The notes under the pieces are model-generated. The model was not told where the DNA came from, made no database searches, and saw only the letters and a program-made list of their open reading frames with translations. 64,000 bases of DNA. Source: RCC90-49c sp051016155 (lineage in GTDB: Bacteria; Bacteroidota; Bacteroidia; Cytophagales; Amoebophilaceae). Shown in pieces: positions 33,289 to 41,890 of this stretch. The first letter of the stretch is position 1. Each line of letters starts with the position of its first letter. The stretch lies in the NCBI GenBank assembly GCA_051016155.1, contig CP136537.1, positions 372,001-436,000 on the forward strand, in the 5' to 3' direction. The position numbers were made by a program, and so were the translations under genes.

Positions 33289-33915
33289 ATGAGCACCTCA
33301 TCCAACGCTATAGATATAGGCCTTTTAGGAGCATTTCTTTTTGCTACCCTTATTCTGGGCATACAGGCAGGCCGCAGGGTAGCTAGCTTTCGCATATTTG
33401 CTGTGGGAGATAAAGATTTCTCTACGGCCACGCTGTCAGCTACTATTGTTTCCACGTGGATTAGTGGTGGGTTCTTCCTGTATACACTGTCTCATGTCTA
33501 CACCAAAGGCTTACATTTTGTCATATCAATAGCAGGAACCATACTATGCCTGTTGATCATTGGACGAATGATAGCAGCACGTATGGGAGAGTTTATGAAT
33601 AATCTTTCTGTAGCCGAAGCCATGGGAGATATGTATGGCCCACTAGTACGGATCATTACCGCTGTGACTGGCATTCTGGGAAGAGTAGGATACCTAGCTG
33701 TTCAGTTCCAGGTTATAGGTAAGATGCTAAATTTTATGTTGGCCCTAGAGGGGCCGACAGCAATTATCATCGCTGCTGGTATTGTTATTTTTTACTCAGC
33801 TTTCGGGGGAGTACGTTCAGTGACTATTACAGACATATTGCAGTTTCTTACTTTCAACATTTTCATACCTGTCCTAGTACTTATCATTTGGAGCAAACTA
33901 GAAGATTCTAGGTAG
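33289..33915 (+). pseudogene. Sodium:solute symporter, 3' part lost
   Basis: About 208 residues from the ATG at 33289 (MSTSSNAIDIGLLGAFLFAT). It shows the N-terminal half of the SSS family with about six membrane helices: LILGIQAGRRVASFRIFAVGDKDFST, STWISGGFFLYTLSHVYTKG, VAEAMGDMYGPLVR and FGGVRSVTITDILQFLTF. Full family members have 450-550 residues. The gene is cut near 33905 by an IS5-type fragment, which supplies the stop. It probably imported an amino acid, sugar or similar solute with sodium, and is now non-functional. Confidence 0.8.
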
Positions 33916-34223
33916 TGTCGTCAGAAGTTACTATATTGAACCAAAAAATGCCTACAAAACCTGCCTATCAACGACACGATATCTCTGACCAAGTATGGAA
34001 CAAGCTCGCTCCCCATTTGCCGGGAAGACCTGGTGCTTGGGGAGGAGTAGCCACAGACAACAGACGATTCATCAACGCCGTGTTTTGGATCCTTCGAACT
34101 GGTGCCCCATGGCGGGACTTACCTCCTGAGTACGGAGATTGGAAAAATACACATCGAGGCTTCAGCCGCTGGCGTGATAAAGGAGTATGGGAAAAACTCC
34201 TAGAAATGCTATCAGATAATCCT
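33916..34223 (+). mobile_element. IS5-type fragment (5' end)
   Basis: The left part of an IS5/IS427-like element, encoding the transposase N-terminus from 33948. Cut at 34223 by the IS3 element. The start sequence GTGTCGTCAG recurs at 41694 and in part at 50897, perhaps further end remnants. Confidence 0.6.
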
Positions 34224-34241
34224 TGTCTCGTCCTAAAATAG
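33948..34241 (+). pseudogene. IS5-type transposase, N-terminal fragment
   Basis: MPTKPAYQRHDISDQVWNKL, FINAVFWILRTGAPWRDLPPEYG, and FSRWRDKGVWEKLLEML: the DUF4096-type N-terminal domain of IS5/IS427 transposases. The DDE domain is missing because the IS3 element at 34224 interrupts it. The last codons lie inside the IS3 end. Confidence 0.85.
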
Positions 34242-34346
34242 GTTGACAGTTTTAAAATTAGTCCTGTTAGAAATTTACAATTTTGATTTAGTCCTGACAT
34301 AGCTTTACACTGATTGTCTAGTGCTATGGATCGCTTGGATCATGGG

Positions 34347-35135
34347 CTAGGGGGGATCGCCTGGCCTACCTTGATCCTGATACTTATTCTTCCACAGACG
34401 CACACGTTTTGAGCTTGCTGCATGTGAGGCCGACGGAGACATATATCCTAGGCTCATATGCGGACGCTCTTCGTTATAATAGCTCACTGCTTCCTTGAGA
34501 ACCTTTTGCCCTTCTGATAGGCTTGATACTTTATAGGAACTCAAATACTCCTGTTTCAATATCCCATTCACACGCTCGGCTATACTATTGTCCAAGGGAG
34601 ACCCTTTTGCCCTCATGCTGATACGAATCCCATGGGCTGTTAACTCCGCTAGGTAATCTTTACTACAATACTGTACCCCACGATCTGAGTGATGGATCAG
34701 CGACATAGACACCCCCTTAACACTTAACAAGGCCATTTTCAGGGCCTGCAACGTTTCCTTGGCTGCCAAACTCGTCGACACAGGGTAGCCTACTATCTTT
34801 CTTGAGTATGCATCCCTTATTAGACTTATGTATAAGTAACCATGCCCTGTAGGGCAATACGTTATATCACTTACCCACAGCTGATTCGGGCCGCCTACTT
34901 CCAAATTCCTTATCAGATTGGGATACTTCACTAGCCAGTGAGCAGATTGCGTTGTACGAACGCTTCGCTTTTTACGCCTAACCAGTAGGTTGTTCGCTGA
35001 CAATAAGTCAAATAATGCGTCTCTCCCTAGTTTTATTTGATGCGATAAGATAAAGGGTTCTAATAACTCATAGAGCTTTCTGGTGCCCATTCTAGGATGA
35101 CGCGCTCTGAGCTCCTGCACTCGCTTGAGGAGCAA
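34347..35135 (-). CDS. IS3-family OrfB (DDE integrase domain), second type
   Basis: 262 residues from the first ATG, though the frame is open upstream to the orfA overlap near 35275 (reading TTLKERDKKTSLGSLCLLFG), consistent with an OrfAB fusion. Catalytic set: LWVSDITYCPTGHGYLYISL (Asp), IHHSDRGVQYCS (Asp) and SIAERVNGILKQEYL (Glu), then YNEERPHMSLGYMSP. Intact. Confidence 0.88.
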   Translation of the reverse strand: MLLKRVQELRARHPRMGTRKLYELLEPFILSHQIKLGRDALFDLLSANNLLVRRKKRSVRTTQSAHWLVKYPNLIRNLEVGGPNQLWVSDITYCPTGHGYLYISLIRDAYSRKIVGYPVSTSLAAKETLQALKMALLSVKGVSMSLIHHSDRGVQYCSKDYLAELTAHGIRISMRAKGSPLDNSIAERVNGILKQEYLSSYKVSSLSEGQKVLKEAVSYYNEERPHMSLGYMSPSASHAASSKRVRLWKNKYQDQGRPGDPP

Positions 35136-35260
35136 CGCTTGCTCAAAACTAACGCTCTGATTATACCAATAGTGCTGATAGTAAGCCTGCCTGGTTAAAC
35201 CAAATAATAAGCATAGAGACCCCAGTGATGTCTTCTTATCCCTTTCCTTTAAGGTGGTTA

Positions 35261-35599
35261 TTACTTGGTGTCTGACTTTTTTCTAATCGGTATTTTAAAG
35301 GCTTCTTCAGCTGTTTGAATCATCAGTTCATAGCCTTCTATTTTCAGCTGTGCCTTTTTGAGCTGCTCACGTAGTTCTCCGGCTCTGAGCGATTCTAAGG
35401 GCTTGTCCCCGTGCTGCTGTAAGGCTAGGCGTAGTTCAAGGCTACTTGGAGGCGTTTTCTTTGCCTTGTGCTCTTTAGCGGGTGCATAGCCAAGCTTTCT
35501 CATCCAGTTGAGCATTTGCCCATGCTCTTCATGCTGGCCTGTGTACTTCTTCCATAGGGCTGTTTTGCTCTGATTACCCTGTAGAAATTCTTCAATCAA
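35261..35599 (-). CDS. IS3-family OrfA, second type
   Basis: 112 residues. The N-terminal region (EEFLQGNQSKTALWKKYTG) is HTH-like, followed by a charged helix (LRAGELREQLKKAQLKIEGYELMI). The end codons AGA AAA AAG (plus-strand 35276-35282) form the perfect -1 slippery heptamer A AAA AAG; a shift there leads into the orfB frame. Confidence 0.82.
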   Translation of the reverse strand: MIEEFLQGNQSKTALWKKYTGQHEEHGQMLNWMRKLGYAPAKEHKAKKTPPSSLELRLALQQHGDKPLESLRAGELREQLKKAQLKIEGYELMIQTAEEAFKIPIRKKSDTK

Positions 35600-35708
35600 G
35601 GCCTTCCTCTCTGGCCTGCTTAGTGATCCTCCTGTTCTTATGCTTGTTTTCTTGTTTTTGTCTATATCCTAGTTTACAATTTCTGTCAATCTATTTTAGG
35701 ACGAGACA

Positions 35709-35935
35709 GACTTGGATGTATGGTTAGCTTATTACAACGGGGAGCGTCCGCATAGTGGGCGTTATTGTTATGGGAAGACGCCGTTGGCTACGTTGCTCTC
35801 AAGTAAGCACCTGAGTGGGGAGAAGCATAATGAGTTGATGCACCTGAAGGGCAGCTCAGACAGTTATGAGTTAGCAGACGCTAGAGCTAACTAAAATTAG
35901 CTGCTTGTCAGATTAAATACTGACTATTACAGCTC
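35709..35935 (+). mobile_element. IS481 3' fragment
   Basis: Nearly identical to 1196-1414: encodes DVWLAYYNGERPHSGRYCYG to the stop at 35894 and includes the IS right end. The 5' part has been replaced by the IS3 element. Confidence 0.88.
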
Positions 35936-36328
35936 GATCAGGGCTTTTTTCGGCTTCCAGAGCTGAGCCTTGTCCCAGAATCGGAAAGCATAGCAAGCAA
36001 TCCTTTCGGCATCAATGCGGTCATTTTTACCTCTAGTAATGCCCAAAGACTTCTTAATAGCCAAAGGACTCTCTACCCAAGTGGGATACTGCTCTTGCTC
36101 AAGCCAAACAAGGAGCTGATAGGTGTAGATGCCAGTGTGCTCGAGACAGCAAAGCACCTCTTTAGGCTCGATACCGTGTTGAAGGAGTTGTTGGTGCAAC
36201 TGCTCAAAGCCCTGTTGTTGGTTATCCAACTTACCTACAAGGAGCTTATTGCCCGATTTCAATAAAGAGAAGTCGACCGTATCTTTGGAGATATCAAAAC
36301 CTAGGGTATAAGTATATTTATCATTCAT
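35927..36328 (-). pseudogene. IS110-family transposase, N-terminal half
   Basis: 133 residues: YTLGFDISKDTVDFSLLKSG (first Asp), CCLEHTGIYTYQLL (Glu) and KNDRIDAERIACYA (Asp, Asp) form the DEDD catalytic domain of IS110/IS1111. The C-terminal transposase_20 domain is lost at the junction with the IS481 end (35935), which provides the stop. Confidence 0.85.
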
Positions 36329-36595
36329 AACTTGCTTAAGTCAGGTTAGAGATGGGAATAAAAAAGAGCAACAACTCAATACCTTATTAATGGGTCTTTC
36401 TCCCTGCAATTCTATATGAGTCTGTCTTGCCTTGCAAAGCAGGCAGAGGACTGATTCCACTGATAGGTCTTGCTCCTGGTACAATGGCTAGTTCGCCTCT
36501 GACCTGATTAATTTTAATACTTTTACTACTATTCTATTGACTATTCTTAGAAGGTGTATTCATGAATTCATTTACATAGATTTGCTGACAAACAT
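36329..36595. other. IS debris
   Basis: Region between the IS110 and IS5-type genes, probably their ends. No gene is recognised. Confidence 0.4.
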
Positions 36596-37024
36596 ATGAA
36601 TAGTAATATGGCTTATGCAAGCGATCTAAATGATCATCAGTGGGAGGCTATAAAAGATCATTTTCAATGTGGCAACTATGGTAACAGAAGTCGGTATAAT
36701 AAGAGAGCTTTAGTCAATGCTGTACTTTATCTTATTAAGACTGGATGTCAATGGAGAATGCTCCCCAAAGACTTACCCCCATATTCCACTGTCAGTTCGT
36801 TTTATCACAGAGCAAAGAAAAGAGGGATATGGGAAAAGATAATGGATGCTTTAGTGCAGAAGAGCCGAGTAAAGTCTCAGAAAGCATCTAATCCCAGTTA
36901 TGCGATCATCGACTCACAGAGTGTAAAAACGGCAGGAGCTGCGCAAGAGCGAGGTATTGATGGGGGAAAAAAATTAAAGGCCGTAAACGTCACATTGTAG
37001 TTGATACGCAGGGCCATTTATAGT

Positions 37025-37605
37025 CCTCTAAATGGTAAAAACCCCCGTCTTCAGACGGGAAAGACTTCAGTCCTTGCTAGCCCATGATTTAAATTAGCAG
37101 GATGAAGACATACACTCATAGCTCGCACTGCCTGTATCATCACCGCTATCATTTGGTTTGGATCACAAAATACAGATACAGGGTGCTTCAAGGAGACCTT
37201 CAAATAAGAATACGTGAAATAATAGCCCAGGCGGCCGAAGATATGGGCGTTAAAATATTCAATGGTGTGGTCTCGAGTGACCATGTCCACTTGTACTGTA
37301 GTGTACCTCCTAGTGTTGCCGTAAGCGATTTTGTAAAAAGAGCTAAAGGAAGAAGCTCTTACAGGGCTCAGCAAGAATTTCCATGTTTGAGAAAGCGATA
37401 CTGGGGCCGCCATTTTTGGGGTAGAGGGTATTTCAGTTCGACAAGCGGGAATGTAACGGATGCGATGCTGAATGAATACATTAATAATCATGTAGATGCA
37501 CATAAGTCAGCAAATGCGGATAACATCTCTTTAGAGTGATTGATGACTTCGAGTCATCCTCAGAATCCACCATCTTTTAGATGGTGGTTGTTAAATACAT
37601 GTACG
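37025..37605 (+). mobile_element. IS200/IS605-type element nested in IS5
   Basis: About 580 bp with the structure expected of IS200: a left hairpin at 37044-37059 (CCCGTCT-TC-AGACGGG), the tnpA gene, and a right hairpin at 37567-37587 (CCACCATCT-TTT-AGATGGTGG). No inverted repeats and no target duplication, as is normal for this family. The exact borders are uncertain by 10-20 bases. Confidence 0.85.
37102..37539 (+). CDS. tnpA: IS200-type TnpA, Y1 HUH transposase
   Basis: 145 residues. The HUH motif is SSDHVHLYCSVPP, and the catalytic Tyr lies in the helix AMLNEYINNHVD. Other family signs: HYHLVWITKYRYRVL, VKRAKGRSSYRAQQEFP and WGRHFWGRGYFSSTSGNVTD. Works on single-stranded DNA by recognising the end hairpins. 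The frame is intact, so the element may be active. No tnpB is present. Confidence 0.93.
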   Translation: MKTYTHSSHCLYHHRYHLVWITKYRYRVLQGDLQIRIREIIAQAAEDMGVKIFNGVVSSDHVHLYCSVPPSVAVSDFVKRAKGRSSYRAQQEFPCLRKRYWGRHFWGRGYFSSTSGNVTDAMLNEYINNHVDAHKSANADNISLE

Positions 37606-37987
37606 AGTACATAGGGCCAATATACACGACACAGTGATTGGAGGTCTTATTTTTGCTGAGGCGGTATCTAAATACCCCTCTTTACAAGGCTTGAGTGCGG
37701 ATGCGGGGTATCGAAAAAGTACGGAGTATTACGTGCGTGAGGTTATGAAAAAGCGGATAGAGATTAGCCAACGAGTATCCACATGTTGGAGTATACTGCC
37801 CCAGAGGTGGGTAGTTGAAAGAACATTCGGATGGTTGAATTCTTACCGAAGGTTATCTAAAGATTACGAGAGAAGCATTGAATCTGCAAGGAATACAATT
37901 ATGATTGCACACACTATGCTACTTCTTAAGAGACTTTATAACCCATGAATACATGCTCTTAATTGTTGTACAGCATTGCGAGTCTAA

Positions 37988-38812
37988 AGGTACAATGGCT
38001 ATCGCTTCTCTAAGGAAGAAGCTTACGTCTACAACCCTTTTTCTACCTTTAAGTTCATGAAGGGGGGAGAGCCCAAAGGCTATTGGTACGCGAGCGGCAC
38101 GCCTTCGTTTTTGATTGAGCAAGTCAACAAGCATCCTGAGTCTGCGGTCCCTCTGGCTGGCACCAGCGCACGAGAAAGTCAGTTGATGGATATTAGTAGT
38201 CTCGAGAACATTGATTTGAAGGCGTTGATGTTTCAGACAGGCTATCTCACGATCGAGGGCTACAACGCATCGAGTAAGCACTATCAATTGGGCTTTCCGA
38301 ACCAGGAGGTACGAGAAGCTTTTATCGACTCACTGATCAAGCAGTTTGCACAGATTGATACGAGGCTCTCGGTTAATATGGAGGAAGCGTTGGAGCAGCA
38401 CGAGCTACAGCGCTTTTTTAACCAAGTTCAAGTGACCTTGGCTGGCTTTCCGTATCAGCTTTTTAGCAAGGTGAAAGAGCAGACGTCCCACGGCTTTCTC
38501 TTGAGCCTAATGAGTGGCATGGGCCTTGAAGTATCTGCTGAGCGACCAAGCAGCCTGGGCCGTGCAGACCTTTTAGTAGAGCTGGCAAGAGTGACCTATG
38601 TGATGGAGCTGAAACTCGACAGCAGCGCTGAGGCAGCGCTAGCACAGATTAGAGAGCAGCAGTATTATGTACCACATCTGAGAAAGAGAAAGGAAGTGGT
38701 GATCGTGGGGCTGAACTTCTCTTCTAAGACGCGCAATGTAGATGGCTGGTGCGGAGAGCTTTTGAATGAGCATGGGGAGGTGGTACGTTTGTTGGTGCCT
38801 GAGCCTGCGTAA
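37988..38812 (+). pseudogene. AAA-ATPase-like/PD-(D/E)XK protein, 5'-truncated
   Basis: The frame is open from 37988 (after a TAA at 37985): YNGYRFSKEEAYVYNPFST is the end of the AAA-ATPase-like domain. Then comes the linker, and from about 38480 the PDDEXK_9 domain with GLEVSAERPSSLGRADLLVEL (catalytic Asp), YVMELKLDSSAEAALAQI (ExK) and IREQQYYVPHLRKRKEVVIVGLNF. The nuclease part is complete, but the Walker motifs are gone, displaced by the IS5 element ending near 37950. A start at the ATG at 38057 could still give a 251-residue nuclease-only protein. Confidence 0.75.
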
Positions 38813-38816
38813 AGGG

Positions 38817-38844
38817 CTAGCACAAGCCAGGCGGCTTGCGCTAG
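38817..38844 (+). terminator. Hairpin after the nuclease gene
   Basis: CTAGCACAAGCC and GGCTTGCGCTAG form a 12-bp stem with one mismatch and a 4-base loop, followed by TTGATATTTTA. A related hairpin follows the remnant at 23913-24088. Confidence 0.6.
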
Positions 38845-38869
38845 TTGATATTTTATGGCGTAAATGCAA

Positions 38870-38925
38870 AATATTTACGCTATTCTGAGGCTAAAATTCC
38901 TCACGTGTGTTCGGAATGACAATAT
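38870..38925. repeat. REP-like dispersed sequence
   Basis: ATTCCTCACGTGTGTTCGGA followed by ATGACAATATTGCTGCG. Shares the TTCGGAATGACAA core and the following ATTGCTGC with 24694-24714, and the ATTCCTC part with 29825-29852. Confidence 0.45.
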
Positions 38926-38990
38926 TGCTGCGCAAGCTGCGTTAGGTAACTTACTGTTCTGGTCTTGCCAACCCAACCCCAAGTTGATCT

Positions 38991-40907
38991 ATGAATCCGC
39001 TGGCAACCCTCCAACAATACTGGGGTCATACCGCTTTTCGGCCCCTACAGCAAGAAATCATCCAGGCAGTGCTGGCAGGCGAAGATGTCCTGGCCTTACT
39101 CCCTACAGGTGGAGGCAAATCCATCTGCTTTCAGGTGCCCGCCCTGATGCGCGAGGGGCTGTGCGTGGTCGTATCGCCATTAATTGCCCTTATGAAAGAC
39201 CAGGTCGACCAATTGAAAAAGCGGGGCATTGCCGCAGCAGTAGTGCACTCAGGGATGCGCCCCCAAGCCATTGATCTAGTATTAGACAATTGTATCTATG
39301 GCCCTATTAAGTTTTTGTATGTGTCGCCAGAACGCCTACAAACCGAGCTGCTACAAGAGCGTGTCAAAAAGATGCGGATCAACCTGCTGGCCATCGACGA
39401 AGCGCATTGCATCTCGCAGTGGGGCTATGACTTCAGGCCTGCTTACTTGGAGATTGCGGCGTTCAGGGCCCTACTGCCTGCTGTCAATGCTATTGCCCTA
39501 ACGGCCACGGCCACGCCTGAGGTGCAGCAAGACATCCAAGAGAAGCTACAGTTGCAAGCACCACTGCTTTTTCAAAAGAGCTTTGCACGAGACAACTTGG
39601 CTTATGTAGTCCGTAAGACAGAAGACAAAGACAGCCAACTCCTGAAAATATTGCGTAACGTGCCAGGTACTGCCATCGTCTATGTCAATACGCGCCGCAA
39701 GACCCAAAAAGTAGCCCAAATGTTGGCAAAGAACGGTATTAACGCTACCTTTTACCATGCTGGCTTAACTGCTCAGGAAAGGGCTTCCAAGCAAGAAGAC
39801 TGGATACAGGCGCAGATTCGTGTGATCGTTGCTACCAATGCTTTTGGCATGGGCATCGACAAGCCTGACGTACGTGTGGTGATTCACCTAGATTTGCCTA
39901 CCACGCTAGAGGCTTACTACCAAGAGGCAGGCCGTGCAGGCCGTGACGAAAAAAAAGCTTACACCATCCTCTTGTACGATGACCAAGATGCTGTACAGCT
40001 ACGAGAAAGCATACAAACGGCCCACCCTTCTGTAGACCAGCTCAAGCAAGTGTACCAGCATTTGGCCAATTACTACCAAGTGGCTGTAGGTAGCCACCAA
40101 ATGACCACCTATGACTTTGACTTAGAAGACTTTGCTCAGGGCTGTGGCCTCCCGCCCCGTGCCGCTTATCAGGCCTTAAAGACCTTAGAAGGAGAAGGCT
40201 TCATACAGCTCAGTGAGGCTTTTTTTCAACCCAGCCAAGTATACATTCCTACGTCCCCCCAAGTGCTTTATGCCTTTCAGGTGGCCCAGGCTACTTTTGA
40301 TCCCCTCATCAAAGCCTTGTTGCGGCTGTATGGGGGAGAGTTATTCGCTACGTTGGGCAACATCTCAGAGCAAAAAATAGCCCACTTTCTCAAGAGTACC
40401 CCTGAGAAAATCCAACAACAGCTCCAGTCTTTGCATCAACAGGCCATTATTCAATACCACCCTCAGCAAGAAAAACCGCAGCTTACCTTTACCACGGCCC
40501 GTTATTCAGCTGCTGCGCTTCCTTTGGCAACCAAGCACTTGGAACGGAGAGCTGCCATTGCTATAAAGAAGGCCGAGGCAGTCATCCACTATGCTGCCCA
40601 CCAGCATCGCTGCCGAACGCAGCTCTTGCTTACCTACTTTGGTGAAATAACTGACCAGCGGTGCGGCCAGTGTGACGTGTGCCTGGCCCGAAAGGAAGAG
40701 AATCAGTCTTTGTCAGAAGAGATGTATCAAAAATACCGCCATCAGGTATTGCAGTGCTTGCAGCTGGGCATGTGTGATCTGAAGCAGATGGTAGGCAGCA
40801 GTGAGCTGACTACTGAAGAGGCATTACTTGCTACTATCCGGCAGATGCTGGACCAAGGTGAACTAGCCTACGACGATGCAGGTAGGCTAGTGCGTAAGTC
40901 AACCTGA
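38991..40907 (+). CDS. recQ: ATP-dependent DNA helicase RecQ
   Basis: 3'-5' helicase for recombination and fork repair. 638 residues. Motif 0 FRPLQQEIIQA, Walker A LLPTGGGKSICFQ, DEAH box AIDEAHCISQWGYDFRP, GRAGRD motif VI in YYQEAGRAGRDEKKA. The RecQ zinc-binding Cys set is at about 545-575 (CRTQLLLTYFGE, RCGQCDVCLARKE). A winged-helix-like tail follows, but I see no HRDC domain. The start MNPLATLQQYWGHTAFRPLQ is as in homologues. Confidence 0.95.
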   Translation: MNPLATLQQYWGHTAFRPLQQEIIQAVLAGEDVLALLPTGGGKSICFQVPALMREGLCVVVSPLIALMKDQVDQLKKRGIAAAVVHSGMRPQAIDLVLDNCIYGPIKFLYVSPERLQTELLQERVKKMRINLLAIDEAHCISQWGYDFRPAYLEIAAFRALLPAVNAIALTATATPEVQQDIQEKLQLQAPLLFQKSFARDNLAYVVRKTEDKDSQLLKILRNVPGTAIVYVNTRRKTQKVAQMLAKNGINATFYHAGLTAQERASKQEDWIQAQIRVIVATNAFGMGIDKPDVRVVIHLDLPTTLEAYYQEAGRAGRDEKKAYTILLYDDQDAVQLRESIQTAHPSVDQLKQVYQHLANYYQVAVGSHQMTTYDFDLEDFAQGCGLPPRAAYQALKTLEGEGFIQLSEAFFQPSQVYIPTSPQVLYAFQVAQATFDPLIKALLRLYGGELFATLGNISEQKIAHFLKSTPEKIQQQLQSLHQQAIIQYHPQQEKPQLTFTTARYSAAALPLATKHLERRAAIAIKKAEAVIHYAAHQHRCRTQLLLTYFGEITDQRCGQCDVCLARKEENQSLSEEMYQKYRHQVLQCLQLGMCDLKQMVGSSELTTEEALLATIRQMLDQGELAYDDAGRLVRKST

Positions 40908-41804
40908 TGTACTCACTCACTGGTAGGACTTTTTATGTCTGATGTAAACGCTGCTATTGCCTCTTCAGCATGTATTTGCAGAGTGGTTGCTTATTTCCTG
41001 AGGTTAGTGCCAGGATCATAGCTGTAAAAAATCATAGCCCCATCAGTAAAGTGCATTATTCTTCTTGATGAGCCCCACTGGCATTGGGCCTGAATCAATA
41101 AGCTACTGGCCAGCAGGGTGCATAGAAGTTGGCGTGTGTTTATGAGTGGTTTTGATAAATAGAATGATTGTACAGCGTTGTTACGGACTCCCCATCCACA
41201 AAGCAAAATATCTGATGGAAGTAACAGCCAGTAATGAAGTTGCATTCTCAGTGTAACTCGTACCAACGCTTCAAGTACAAAAAAATAGAATCTTCGTTGG
41301 TTTGTAAGTGTTTTTCTTCAGCAAGGCTAAAGAGCGCTAATTTGTCTGTCAGGGCAATAGATCGGCTTTTTTCACCGAGCTTTTGTGTTGTCAGCTGTAG
41401 TCAAGCTGCAGGAAAAAACTAGCAAGCAACACATTGGCACGTAATAGTGGTTTACAATTAGGTTTTGTTTACATTGAACCCAAATCAGAAGAGCATTGTT
41501 AATGTGAAATCACCGAGTAAATAGTTGCTCTTTAACAACTTAAATAGTACTATTATTTATAGCTATGTGGCCTATTTTATAGATAAAATATGGCTATTGT
41601 TCTATATTCCGGCACACGGAGTTTACAAGGTCCTTGACTCAAGCTTGTTATTCCTTGCGAAAAATTAGGCCGAAAGAAAATCCGCCTAAACAGTGTCGTC
41701 AGGAGACGCCTAGCCATAAAGCTAGACATCTGATTTGAATAGCGGCCAGAAATGAGCTCCTTCTCTTGGCATAGCGCGTACATATCCCGCGCCAACGCTT
41801 CAGA
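40908..41804. other. Large stretch without supported gene
   Basis: About 900 bases between recQ and the IS481 fragment. A minus-strand frame with a signal-like stretch (RQLLCTLLASSLLIQA, near 41100) has no good start and is short. A GTGTCGTCAG at 41694 resembles an IS5-type end. I consider the region decayed DNA. Confidence 0.4.
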
Positions 41805-41890
41805 TGTAGTAGTTGAAATTTAATCTGACATTGGTTAAATTGTACAACAACTAAAACTACTACAATCATGAACTTAAACCAGAAGATTAT
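41805..41890 (+). mobile_element. IS481 5' end fragment
   Basis: Matches 226-308, including the IS left end and the transposase start MNLNQK, then changes without a break into the interior of IS3 orfA at about 41890. Part of a chimeric junction. Confidence 0.85.

Larger units (their letters stand above)
34224..35708 (-). mobile_element. Second type of IS3-family element, complete
   Basis: 1485 bp with 26-bp terminal inverted repeats (one mismatch) starting TGTCTCGTCCTAAAATAG at 34224 and mirrored up to 35708. Carries orfA and orfB on the minus strand. The flanks differ completely: IS5 transposase on the left, IS481 3' end on the right, and no target duplication. It therefore sits at a rearrangement junction. 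Confidence 0.9.
36596..37948 (+). pseudogene. IS5-type transposase interrupted by an IS200-type element
   Basis: The N-terminal part (36596-37000) reads MAYASDLNDHQWEAIKDHF, LYLIKTGCQWRMLPKDLPP, AIIDSQSVKTAG (first Asp). A run of seven A at 36966-36972 precedes a change of frame: the -1 frame continues GRKRHIVVDTQGHL, so the break could be programmed frameshifting, as in the IS427 group. The IS200 element then interrupts the gene at about 37020. The C-terminal part resumes around 37618: NIHDTVIGGLIFAEAV, LSADAGYRKSTEYY (Asp) and RWVVERTFGWLNSYRRLSKDYE (Glu), ending at 37948. Confidence 0.8.

Noticed and set aside
36420..36530. Minus-strand peptide resembling a RelE/ParE-type toxin
   Set aside because: Only about 20 residues (GISPLPALQGKTDSYRI) look similar, without start or partner antitoxin. 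Too weak.
40991..41266. Minus-strand frame of 91 codons with a signal-like segment
   Set aside because: The segment RQLLCTLLASSLLIQA has no start codon just before it and the frame has no recognisable domain. Possibly the remnant of an exported protein.
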